A DNA stretch of 11,090 bases from Gammaproteobacteria bacterium (GTDB lineage Bacteria; Pseudomonadota; Gammaproteobacteria; Pseudomonadales; Pseudomonadaceae): assembly GCA_012513235.1 (NCBI GenBank), contig JAAZCO010000145.1:1-11090 (forward strand). Direction: 5' to 3'. The position numbers and the translations under genes are program-made. Below, in pieces: positions 5,831-11,090 of the stretch. Position 1 is the first letter of the stretch; each line of letters opens with the position of its first letter. A model generated the notes under the pieces. The model was given only the letters and a program-made list of their open reading frames with translations, had not been told where the DNA came from and searched no databases.

Positions 5831-7114
5831 TTAACGCTTGTCTAGTGGTGAGTAGTCGCGCTTTTCGTAGCCAGTGTACAGCTGACGAGGGCGGCTGATT
5901 TTGTATGGGCTTGAGAGCATCTCAGTCCAGTGTGAAATCCAGCCTACAGTACGTGACATAGCAAAAATCACTGTGAACATGCTGGTTGGAATGCCGATTG
6001 CTTTCAGGATGATACCTGAGTAGAAGTCGACGTTCGGGTACAGGTTGCGCTCTTTGAAGTACGGATCATTCAATGCGTATTCTTCAAGTTTCATAGCTAG
6101 ATCCAGTTTTGGATCCTTGATGCCGAGTTCAGCAAGTACTTCGTCACAGGTTTGTTTCATAACTTGTGCGCGTGGGTCGAAGTTCTTGTAAACGCGGTGA
6201 CCAAAGCCCATCAGCTTGAATGGGTCATTTTTGTCTTTTGCTTTAGCAATAAACTTCTCGATGTTCGATGCATCACCGATTTCATCCAGCATTGTTAAAA
6301 CAGCTTCGTTAGCACCGCCGTGCGCAGGGCCCCATAATGCAGCGATACCAGCAGCAATACATGCGAATGGGTTAGCGCCAGTAGAACCTGCTAAGCGTAC
6401 AGTTGACGTTGAGGCATTTTGCTCGTGGTCAGCGTGTAGGATAAAGATACGGTCCATAGCTTTAACAAGAGCAGGGCTGAAACGCTTGATGCCTGCAGGC
6501 GTGTTAAACATCATGTGCAAGAAGTTCTCAGAGTAGCTGAGGTCGTTGCTTGGGTACATGATGGGCTGGCCGATTGAATACTTATATGCCATGGCCGCGA
6601 TGGTTGGCATTTTAGCAATCAAACGGTGTGCTGAGATTTCACGGTGCTTTGGATTGTTGTTGTCCAGAGAATCGTGATAGAAAGCAGATAAAGCACCAAC
6701 AATACCGCACATAATTGCCATTGGGTGAGCATCACGACGGAAACCATTTAAGAATGATTTCAGTTGCTCGTTAACCATGGTGTGCTTATTAATGGTATCT
6801 ACGAATTCTTTTTTCTGTGCAGCGTTTGGAAGCTCGCCGTGCAGTAACAAATAGCAGGTCTCTAAATAGTCAGACTTTTCTGCTAGTTGCTCAATTGGGT
6901 AGCCGCGGTGTAATAAAATACCTTTATCGCCATCGATATAGGTGATTTTAGAATCACATGCTGCAGTCGACATAAAGCCTGGATCGTAAGTGAAATGATC
7001 GCTTGCAATAAGGTTGCGAACATCAATTACGTTTGGACCCAGTGTACCAGTCAGTATTGGCAGCTCTACGGGGGCTTTGCCCTCGATGATCAACTGCGCT
7101 TTTTTGTCAGCCAT
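5831..7114 (-). CDS. gltA: Citrate synthase, type II (NADH-sensitive class)
   Basis: GltA condenses acetyl-CoA with oxaloacetate to citrate in the cytosol, the entry step of the TCA cycle. The 427-residue product matches E. coli GltA in length and collinear sequence. The catalytic residues His265 (WGPAHGGANE), His306 (GFGHRVYKNFDPRA) and Asp363 (NVDFYSGI) correspond to E. coli His264, His305 and Asp362. The N-terminal beta domain typical of hexameric Gram-negative enzymes is present. The position of E. coli Cys206, linked to thiol-reagent and NADH sensitivity, is Ala207 here (MMFNTPAG). AGGAGG lies 5 nt before the ATG (7120-7125). The gene is transcribed away from sdhCDAB, the usual arrangement in this group of bacteria. 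Confidence 0.98.
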   Translation of the reverse strand: MADKKAQLIIEGKAPVELPILTGTLGPNVIDVRNLIASDHFTYDPGFMSTAACDSKITYIDGDKGILLHRGYPIEQLAEKSDYLETCYLLLHGELPNAAQKKEFVDTINKHTMVNEQLKSFLNGFRRDAHPMAIMCGIVGALSAFYHDSLDNNNPKHREISAHRLIAKMPTIAAMAYKYSIGQPIMYPSNDLSYSENFLHMMFNTPAGIKRFSPALVKAMDRIFILHADHEQNASTSTVRLAGSTGANPFACIAAGIAALWGPAHGGANEAVLTMLDEIGDASNIEKFIAKAKDKNDPFKLMGFGHRVYKNFDPRAQVMKQTCDEVLAELGIKDPKLDLAMKLEEYALNDPYFKERNLYPNVDFYSGIILKAIGIPTSMFTVIFAMSRTVGWISHWTEMLSSPYKISRPRQLYTGYEKRDYSPLDKR

Positions 7115-7170
7115 TGTGGCCTCCTAGTTATGCTTGGAATCATCACGGCCCCCCACGCAGGGCCCGCGAT

Positions 7171-7198
7171 ATAATAGTGAGATAACAGCTAATGTCAA
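7171..7198 (-). promoter_or_regulatory. Sigma70-type promoter for gltA
   Basis: On the minus strand a perfect TTGACA (7198-7193) and TATTAT (7176-7171, 5/6 match) are separated by 16 nt. Transcription would start near 7163, giving a leader of roughly 50 nt before the gltA ATG at 7114. Both hexamers are strong and the position is right. Confidence 0.7.
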
Positions 7199-7324
7199 TT
7201 TGTACTGTAATGTTAACAGTGCAGTTGAACAAAGGGTGCAAAATCTCGGTCTAAAATTTCAGGTACAGATATTTACGCTAATTGTCAAAGGTGAGCAATG
7301 CACATTTAGGCGAATACTTTAGCG

Positions 7325-7354
7325 TTGTCATTGCGTTGATTTTTGCACTATACT
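7325..7354 (+). promoter_or_regulatory. Sigma70-type promoter for sdhCDAB
   Basis: TTGTCA (7325-7330, 5/6) and TATACT (7349-7354, 5/6) are separated by 18 nt. Transcription would begin near 7361, leaving a leader of about 125 nt before the sdhC GTG. Confidence 0.65.
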
Positions 7355-7397
7355 CGGTTGCTGACCGACAGAGGCTTTTTGCCAATATGCTGACGGT

Positions 7398-7465
7398 CGT
7401 CACTCCGATGGTGACGGGTACTTATTATAAGTGCCTTCCCGACAACTCGCCCTGCAGTTTAGGGC
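7398..7465 (+). other. Three stem-loops in the sdhC 5' leader
   Basis: The predicted leader contains CGTCAC/GTGACG (7398-7403 with 7411-7416), then directly GGTACTTA/TAAGTGCC (7417-7424 with 7428-7435, one G-T wobble, 3-nt loop), then GCCCT/AGGGC (7449-7453 with 7461-7465). The three follow each other within 68 nt. None has a U-tract, so they are not terminators. They end 20 nt before the sdhC start. Confidence 0.5.
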
Positions 7466-7485
7466 TCTCTAAGTGTGAATACGCC

Positions 7486-7860
7486 GTGAATAGCCAACGA
7501 CCTGTAAACCTAGATCTTAGGACTATAAAACTCCCAATCACCGCAATCTCTTCCATTTTGCACAGAATTACAGGTGTTATCCTGTTTGTAGGTATTGCTG
7601 TGCTGCTATATGGACTCGACAAATCGCTTGCCTCAGAGCAAGGGTTTGCTGAAGTTAAAGAGTGCTTGACCAGCCCACTGGCCAAGTTTGTTGTGTGGGG
7701 TCTTCTCTCTGGACTGATGTACCACCTGACCGCTGGTATCCGCCATTTAATTATGGATTTGGGTATTGGTGAAACGCTAGAAGGCGGAAAGTTAGGTGCT
7801 AAATTAGTTTTCATTATTTCAGCAGTACTAATCGTATTGATGGGAGTCTGGATATGGTAA
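7486..7860 (+). CDS. sdhC: Succinate dehydrogenase cytochrome b556 subunit SdhC
   Basis: SdhC is one of two membrane anchors of complex II and helps bind heme b and ubiquinone. From the GTG at 7486 the product is 124 residues, the normal length, and begins NSQRPVNLDLRTIKLP, which I recognise from Pseudomonas-type SdhC. Three membrane helices are visible (about 21-43, 64-84 and 103-124). Ser23, His26 and Arg27 in AISSILHR correspond to the E. coli quinone-site residues Ser27, His30 and Arg31. His80 in MYHLTAGIRH corresponds to heme ligand His84. The frame is open further upstream, but length and family alignment favour the GTG. No clear Shine-Dalgarno precedes it. Its stop overlaps sdhD by 7 nt. 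Confidence 0.96.
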   Translation: MNSQRPVNLDLRTIKLPITAISSILHRITGVILFVGIAVLLYGLDKSLASEQGFAEVKECLTSPLAKFVVWGLLSGLMYHLTAGIRHLIMDLGIGETLEGGKLGAKLVFIISAVLIVLMGVWIW

Positions 7861-8222
7861 CCAACGTAACAAACTTCTCTCGGTCCGGCCTGTATGACTG
7901 GATGGCTCAGCGAGTCTCCGCTGTAGTTCTTGCAGCTTATGCATTGTTTTTACTGGGTTATGTTATTGCTAACCCAGGCATGGGCTACGCCGAATGGCAG
8001 GGACTGTTTGCAAATAGCTGGATGCGCATCTTTAGTATGATGAGCCTGGTTGCATTGAGCGCGCATGCGTGGATTGGACTCTGGGCTGTAACGACAGACT
8101 ACCTAACGCCGATGACCCTAGGTAACTGGGCAACGGGTGTACGATTTTTAGTCCAAGCGCTATGCGGCATTATAATGTTTGTAATGTTCGTGTTTGGCGT
8201 ACAAATTTTGTGGGGAATTTGA
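7854..8222 (+). CDS. sdhD: Succinate dehydrogenase membrane anchor subunit SdhD
   Basis: SdhD pairs with SdhC to anchor complex II in the inner membrane and supplies part of the quinone and heme b site. The 122-residue product has three hydrophobic helices (about 20-40, 55-80 and 95-119). His71 (ALSAHAWIGLW) matches the E. coli heme ligand His71, and Asp82-Tyr83 (TTDYLTP) match the quinone-site pair Asp82-Tyr83. The start overlaps the end of sdhC by 7 nt, so the two are likely translated together. Confidence 0.96.
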   Translation: MVTNVTNFSRSGLYDWMAQRVSAVVLAAYALFLLGYVIANPGMGYAEWQGLFANSWMRIFSMMSLVALSAHAWIGLWAVTTDYLTPMTLGNWATGVRFLVQALCGIIMFVMFVFGVQILWGI

Positions 8223-8225
8223 TTC

Positions 8226-10013
8226 ATGGCCAGTATTCGTACAATTTCTTATGATGCTATTATTATTGGTGGCGGCGGCGCAGGTATGCGTGCGTCACTC
8301 CAGTTAGCACAAGGTGGGCATAAAACAGCCGTAGTAACTAAAGTGTTTCCTACGCGCTCGCACACTGTATCTGCACAAGGTGGTATTACCTGTGCAATCG
8401 CATCAGACGATCCGAATGATGATTGGCGCTGGCACATGTACGATACCGTTAAGGGTTCCGACTATATCGGTGACCAAGACGCTATCGAATATATGTGTTC
8501 TGTAGGCCCTGAAGCTGTATATGAGCTTGAGCACATGGGTCTGCCGTTCTCGCGTACAGAAAAAGGTCGCATTTATCAGCGTCCGTTTGGTGGCCAGTCG
8601 AAAGACTTTGGTCGCGGCGGCCAAGCTGCGCGTACCTGTGCTGCAGCTGACCGTACAGGTCACGCGTTATTGCACACTCTGTACCAAGCGAACTTAAAAC
8701 ACGGTACTGCCTTCTTAAATGAATGGTTTGCTGTTGATTTAGTTAAAAACGAAGATGGTGCAGTAGTAGGTATTATCGCTATTTGCATTGAAACGGGTGA
8801 GGTTGTTCACATCCGTGCTAAAGCTGTTGTATTGGCAACGGGTGGTGCAGGTCGTATTTATGCATCAACCACTAACGCACTGATCAACACTGGTGACGGT
8901 ATTGGTATGGCGTTGCGTGCTGGTGTGCCAGTGCAGGATATGGAAATGTGGCAGTTCCACCCAACCGGTATTGCTGGTGCGGGTACCTTGGTTACTGAAG
9001 GTTGCCGTGGTGAAGGTGGTTACTTAATTAACAAGCACGGCGAGCGCTTCATGGAGCGTTATGCTCCGAACGCTAAAGACCTTGCTGGCCGTGACGTGGT
9101 TGCACGTTCCATGGTTAAAGAGATCCTAGCTGGTAACGGTTGTGGCCCAAATGGTGACCACGTGCTGTTGAAGCTTGATCACCTTGGTGAAGAAGTACTG
9201 CACAGTCGCTTGCCAGGTATTTGTGAGCTGTCAATTACCTTTGCTCACGTTGACCCTGTTGTTGCGCCAATTCCTGTTGTACCGACCTGCCACTATATGA
9301 TGGGTGGTATCGCTACTAACATTAATGGCCAGGCTATTGCACAAGACGCTGAAGGCAACGACAACATTGTTGATGGTTTGTTCGCTGTAGGTGAAGTGAC
9401 GTCTGTATCTGTACACGGTGCGAACCGTCTTGGTGGTAACTCGCTACTCGACTTGGTTGTATTTGGTCGTGCTGCTGGTCTTTACCTTGAGAAAAGCCTG
9501 CGTGACGGTGTAGAAGCAAAAGCTGCTAGCGAGAGCGATATTGAAAAGGCTCTGGCGCGCTTGAATGCACTGAATGAGCGTACTGAAGGTGAAGAAGCTG
9601 CACCTTTACGTAAAGAGTTGCAAAACTGCATGCAGAACTACTTTGGTGTATTCCGTACTGGTGAATACATGCAGAAAGGTATTGCAGAGCTGAAGACTCT
9701 AGGCGAACGTATCAAGAATGTAAAAATCACCGATAAGAGCAATGCATTTAACACTGCACGTATCGAAGCGCTTGAGTTACAAAACTTGTTTGAAGTGGCC
9801 GAAGCAACTGCAATCGCTGCAGAAGCTCGTACAGAGTCGCGCGGTGCACACGCTCGTGAAGACTATGAAAGTCGTGATGATGAAAACTGGCTCTGCCATA
9901 GCATGTACTTCCCAGCAACTAAAACTGTTGGTAAGCGTGCAGTGAACTTCTCGATTTCATCAGCAGTTGAAAAAGATGCTGAACACTTTAAACCCCAAGA
10001 ACGTAAATATTAA
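8226..10013 (+). CDS. sdhA: Succinate dehydrogenase flavoprotein subunit SdhA
   Basis: SdhA oxidises succinate to fumarate with covalently bound FAD on the cytoplasmic face of the membrane. The 595-residue product has the FAD-binding GGGGAGMRASLQLA (residues 15-28), SHTVSAQGG with the FAD-linked histidine at 46, and active-site residues His245 (QFHPTG), Thr257-Glu258, Arg289 (AGRDVVARS), His356 (PTCHYMMGG) and Arg401 (HGANRLGGNS). These align with E. coli His242, Thr254-Glu255, Arg286, His354 and Arg399. Length is normal. It starts 3 nt after the sdhD stop, with GGGGA at 8212-8216 as ribosome binding site. Third gene of sdhCDAB. Confidence 0.99.
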   Translation: MASIRTISYDAIIIGGGGAGMRASLQLAQGGHKTAVVTKVFPTRSHTVSAQGGITCAIASDDPNDDWRWHMYDTVKGSDYIGDQDAIEYMCSVGPEAVYELEHMGLPFSRTEKGRIYQRPFGGQSKDFGRGGQAARTCAAADRTGHALLHTLYQANLKHGTAFLNEWFAVDLVKNEDGAVVGIIAICIETGEVVHIRAKAVVLATGGAGRIYASTTNALINTGDGIGMALRAGVPVQDMEMWQFHPTGIAGAGTLVTEGCRGEGGYLINKHGERFMERYAPNAKDLAGRDVVARSMVKEILAGNGCGPNGDHVLLKLDHLGEEVLHSRLPGICELSITFAHVDPVVAPIPVVPTCHYMMGGIATNINGQAIAQDAEGNDNIVDGLFAVGEVTSVSVHGANRLGGNSLLDLVVFGRAAGLYLEKSLRDGVEAKAASESDIEKALARLNALNERTEGEEAAPLRKELQNCMQNYFGVFRTGEYMQKGIAELKTLGERIKNVKITDKSNAFNTARIEALELQNLFEVAEATAIAAEARTESRGAHAREDYESRDDENWLCHSMYFPATKTVGKRAVNFSISSAVEKDAEHFKPQERKY

Positions 10014-10024
10014 GGGTTATCACG

Positions 10025-10744
10025 ATGACGTTGCCTAAAATATTGAAAGTTAGCGTTTACCGCTATAACCCAGAGGTTAACTCTGCGCCTTTCATGCAAG
10101 ACTTCGATGTGACCATCGATGGTCAAGATATGATGGTGTTGGATGTTCTTAATCTGATTAAAGAACAAGACCAGAGTTTGTCATACCGTCGTTCATGCCG
10201 TGAAGGTGTGTGCGGTTCAGATGGTATGAATATCGAGGGTAAAAACGGTTTAGCCTGTATCACACCGTTATCATCAGTTGTTAAGGGTGGTAAATTAGTT
10301 GTGCGTCCATTACCTGGACTGCCAATTATTCGTGACTTGGCTGTGGATATGAGCATTTTCTACAAGCAGTACGAAAAAGTTCAGCCTTACCTGCAAAACG
10401 ATACGCCAGCGCCGGGTATTGAGCGTTTGCAGTCGCCAGAAGACCGTGAAAAACTGGATGGTTTGTATGAGTGCATCTTGTGCGCATGCTGCTCAACTGG
10501 TTGCCCTTCATTCTGGTGGAATCCAGATAAGTTCCTCGGCCCAGCAGCTTTGCTGCAAGCTTTCCGTTTCTTATCTGATACACGTGACACGCAAACTCAA
10601 GAGCGTCTATCGCGTCTTGATGACCCGTTCAGTGTGTTCCGTTGCCACAATATTATGAACTGCGTAAACGTGTGTCCGAAAGGCCTCAACCCAACTCGGG
10701 CGATTGGTCATATTCGTAGCATGTTGTTGCAAAGCGGTACCTGA
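10025..10744 (+). CDS. sdhB: Succinate dehydrogenase iron-sulfur subunit SdhB
   Basis: SdhB relays electrons from FAD in SdhA to ubiquinone through three iron-sulfur clusters. In the 239-residue product, Cys58, Cys63, Asp66 and Cys78 (SCREGVCGSDG...GLAC) bind the [2Fe-2S] cluster, with Asp as third ligand as in E. coli. Cys150, Cys153, Cys156 and Cys217 bind [4Fe-4S]. Cys160, Cys207 and Cys213 bind [3Fe-4S]. The C-terminal block CPKGLNPTRAIGHIRSMLL is nearly that of E. coli. AAGGG at 10012-10016 overlaps the sdhA stop and sits 8 nt before the ATG, supporting the start. Last sdh gene; sucA follows after 242 nt in the same direction. Confidence 0.99.
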   Translation: MTLPKILKVSVYRYNPEVNSAPFMQDFDVTIDGQDMMVLDVLNLIKEQDQSLSYRRSCREGVCGSDGMNIEGKNGLACITPLSSVVKGGKLVVRPLPGLPIIRDLAVDMSIFYKQYEKVQPYLQNDTPAPGIERLQSPEDREKLDGLYECILCACCSTGCPSFWWNPDKFLGPAALLQAFRFLSDTRDTQTQERLSRLDDPFSVFRCHNIMNCVNVCPKGLNPTRAIGHIRSMLLQSGT

Positions 10745-10773
10745 TTTACAATAGCGAATGTTGTAAACACTTT

Positions 10774-10806
10774 AGCCACACATATGAGTATTTCATGTGT
10801 GTGGCT
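10774..10806 (+). other. Long stem-loop after sdhB
   Basis: AGCCACACATATGA (10774-10787) pairs with TCATGTGTGTGGCT (10793-10806) over 14 positions with one mismatch, around a 5-nt GTATT loop. Only three T residues follow (counting the last base of the stem), so it is not a classical intrinsic terminator. It may protect the sdh mRNA 3' end, attenuate read-through into sucA, or be a processing site. Confidence 0.65.
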
Positions 10807-10815
10807 TTAAACGAA

Positions 10816-10939
10816 AAATAGCCCACAAAGCTATTTAAAACGCAATTGAAGACCAGCAGGGGCATCCGGGCTGGTGCCCGGACTATCTGCGTGAATCGTA
10901 GTGGCTTTATCCAAGTCGCTTTTCTGTGACTTAAAGCCA
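10816..10939 (+). other. Three further stem-loops in the sdhB-sucA spacer
   Basis: AAATAGC/GCTATTT (10816-10822 with 10830-10836) is followed by a strong TCCGGGC-TGGT-GCCCGGA hairpin (10865-10882). A bulged hairpin comes next, in which TGGCTTT (10902-10908) pairs with AAAGCCA (10933-10939) and AAGTC (10913-10917) pairs with GACTT (10928-10932). With the hairpin at 10774-10806 they fill most of the spacer. A structured cis-acting RNA before sucA would fit, since conserved sucA leader RNA motifs have been described in other proteobacteria. I cannot test membership here. Confidence 0.5.
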
Positions 10940-10960
10940 TTAAGTTTCTATGCCGGTAGC

Positions 10961-10981
10961 GTCCCCCTTATCAAGGGTGAC
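10961..10981 (+). promoter_or_regulatory. Hairpin enclosing the sucA Shine-Dalgarno sequence
   Basis: GTC-C-CCCTT (10961-10969) pairs with AAGGG-T-GAC (10973-10981) around a 3-nt ATC loop: eight pairs with one C-U mismatch. The right arm is the sucA ribosome binding site (AAGGGTGA, 10973-10980), with GGG ending 9 nt before the ATG. If it folds, the site is fully paired and sucA initiation should be restrained. Confidence 0.55.
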
Positions 10982-10986
10982 CTAGC

Positions 10987-11090
10987 ATGCAAGAAAGCGT
11001 AATGCAGCGCATGTGGAGCAGCGCCCACCTTTCCGGTGGAAATGCTGCCTATGTGGAAGAGCTATATGAACTCTACCTGCACGATCCGAA
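10987..11090 (+). CDS. sucA: 2-oxoglutarate dehydrogenase E1 component SucA (partial, 5' end only)
   Basis: SucA is the thiamine-diphosphate-dependent E1 subunit of the 2-oxoglutarate dehydrogenase complex, which produces succinyl-CoA in the TCA cycle. Only 34 codons are in the window. They encode MQESVMQRMWSSAHLSGGNA followed by AYVEELYELYLHDP, which matches the conserved N-terminal pattern (SS.LSG.N...(V/I)E.LYE..L.DP) that contacts other complex subunits. The position after sdhCDAB supports the call, as in many gammaproteobacteria. The ATG at 10987 has AAGGGTGA upstream; ATG codons at 11002 and 11011 lack a comparable site. Confidence 0.93.
   Translation, partial: MQESVMQRMWSSAHLSGGNAAYVEELYELYLHDP

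Larger units (their letters stand above)
7115..7485. other. Divergent control region between gltA and sdhC
   Basis: This 371-nt stretch holds the gltA promoter and leader on the left and the sdh promoter and leader on the right. The frame of sdhC is open back to 7282, but that upstream part does not resemble SdhC and overlaps the likely promoter. A GGCCC/GGGCC hairpin (7147-7164) lies at or near the predicted gltA transcript start. No protein-coding gene is supported here. Confidence 0.8.

Noticed and set aside
7170..7175. Perfect TATAAT on the plus strand as an sdh promoter
   Set aside because: No acceptable -35 lies upstream (GGCCCC at 17 nt). The bases are better explained as part of the minus-strand gltA -10.
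7212..7228. ArcA-like direct repeat (GTTAA...GTTGA) upstream of sdh
   Set aside because: The two units are 12 nt apart rather than the usual 11 and the match is short. It is not distinguishable from chance.
7134..7322. 62-codon plus-strand open frame in the gltA-sdhC region
   Set aside because: It overlaps the gltA promoter and leader, has no ribosome binding site and no recognisable protein features.
7282..7485. N-terminal extension of SdhC to 7282
   Set aside because: The frame is open by chance. The stretch overlaps the probable sdh promoter, does not resemble SdhC, and would make the protein about 68 residues too long.
10746..10940. 64-codon open frame on the minus strand between sdhB and sucA
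   Set aside because: It runs through the stem-loops, has no recognisable protein features, and is most simply explained as chance.
1..11090. CRISPR array, tRNA/rRNA genes, insertion sequences, phage or defence genes
   Set aside because: No regularly spaced repeats, cloverleaf-like sequences, transposase or integrase motifs, or terminal repeats flanking any block were seen.

Overview
The window is chromosomal DNA from a gammaproteobacterium, most likely of the Pseudomonadales/Cellvibrionales type. The evidence is the divergent layout gltA <- -> sdhCDAB-sucA, an SdhC that starts with GTG and has the N-terminal sequence I associate with Pseudomonas-like species, and an E. coli-like SdhB and type II citrate synthase. 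This taxonomic call rests on recognising protein families, not on a database search. No tRNA, rRNA, insertion sequence, phage gene or CRISPR array is visible.

Layout from left to right. (1) 1-3000, minus strand: a ccoNOQP operon for a cbb3-type, high-oxygen-affinity cytochrome c oxidase, with ccoP cut by the left edge. (2) 3001-3492: a long AT-rich region that must hold the cco promoter and the promoter of the next gene. It contains a perfect 13-bp inverted repeat. (3) 3493-5749: four small metabolic or housekeeping genes: an alpha/beta hydrolase (+), ppnP nucleoside phosphorylase (-), a beta-hydroxyacid-dehydrogenase-type reductase (+) and a YkgJ-type cysteine-cluster protein (+). The block ends at a bidirectional hairpin terminator (5779-5812). 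(4) 5831-7114, minus: gltA, citrate synthase. (5) 7115-7485: divergent control region with a good sigma70-type promoter for each direction and a structured sdhC leader. (6) 7486-10744, plus: sdhCDAB, succinate dehydrogenase (complex II). (7) 10745-10986: a spacer containing a row of stem-loops, the last of which covers the ribosome binding site of sucA. (8) 10987-11090: the first 34 codons of sucA (2-oxoglutarate dehydrogenase E1).

The genes form a central respiratory locus. GltA brings acetyl-CoA into the TCA cycle. SucA (with genes beyond the right edge) makes succinyl-CoA. Sdh oxidises succinate and passes electrons to ubiquinone. The cbb3 oxidase is a terminal oxidase fed by cytochrome c. 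Catalytic and cofactor-binding residues are intact in every enzyme I could check.

I see no previously undescribed multi-gene system. The observations most worth checking are RNA-level: a hairpin that appears to sequester the sucA Shine-Dalgarno sequence, preceded by four more stem-loops; three stem-loops in the sdhC leader, where the GTG start lacks a clear Shine-Dalgarno; and an 8-codon mini-ORF with a good ribosome binding site whose stop overlaps the probable GTG start of the YkgJ-like gene.
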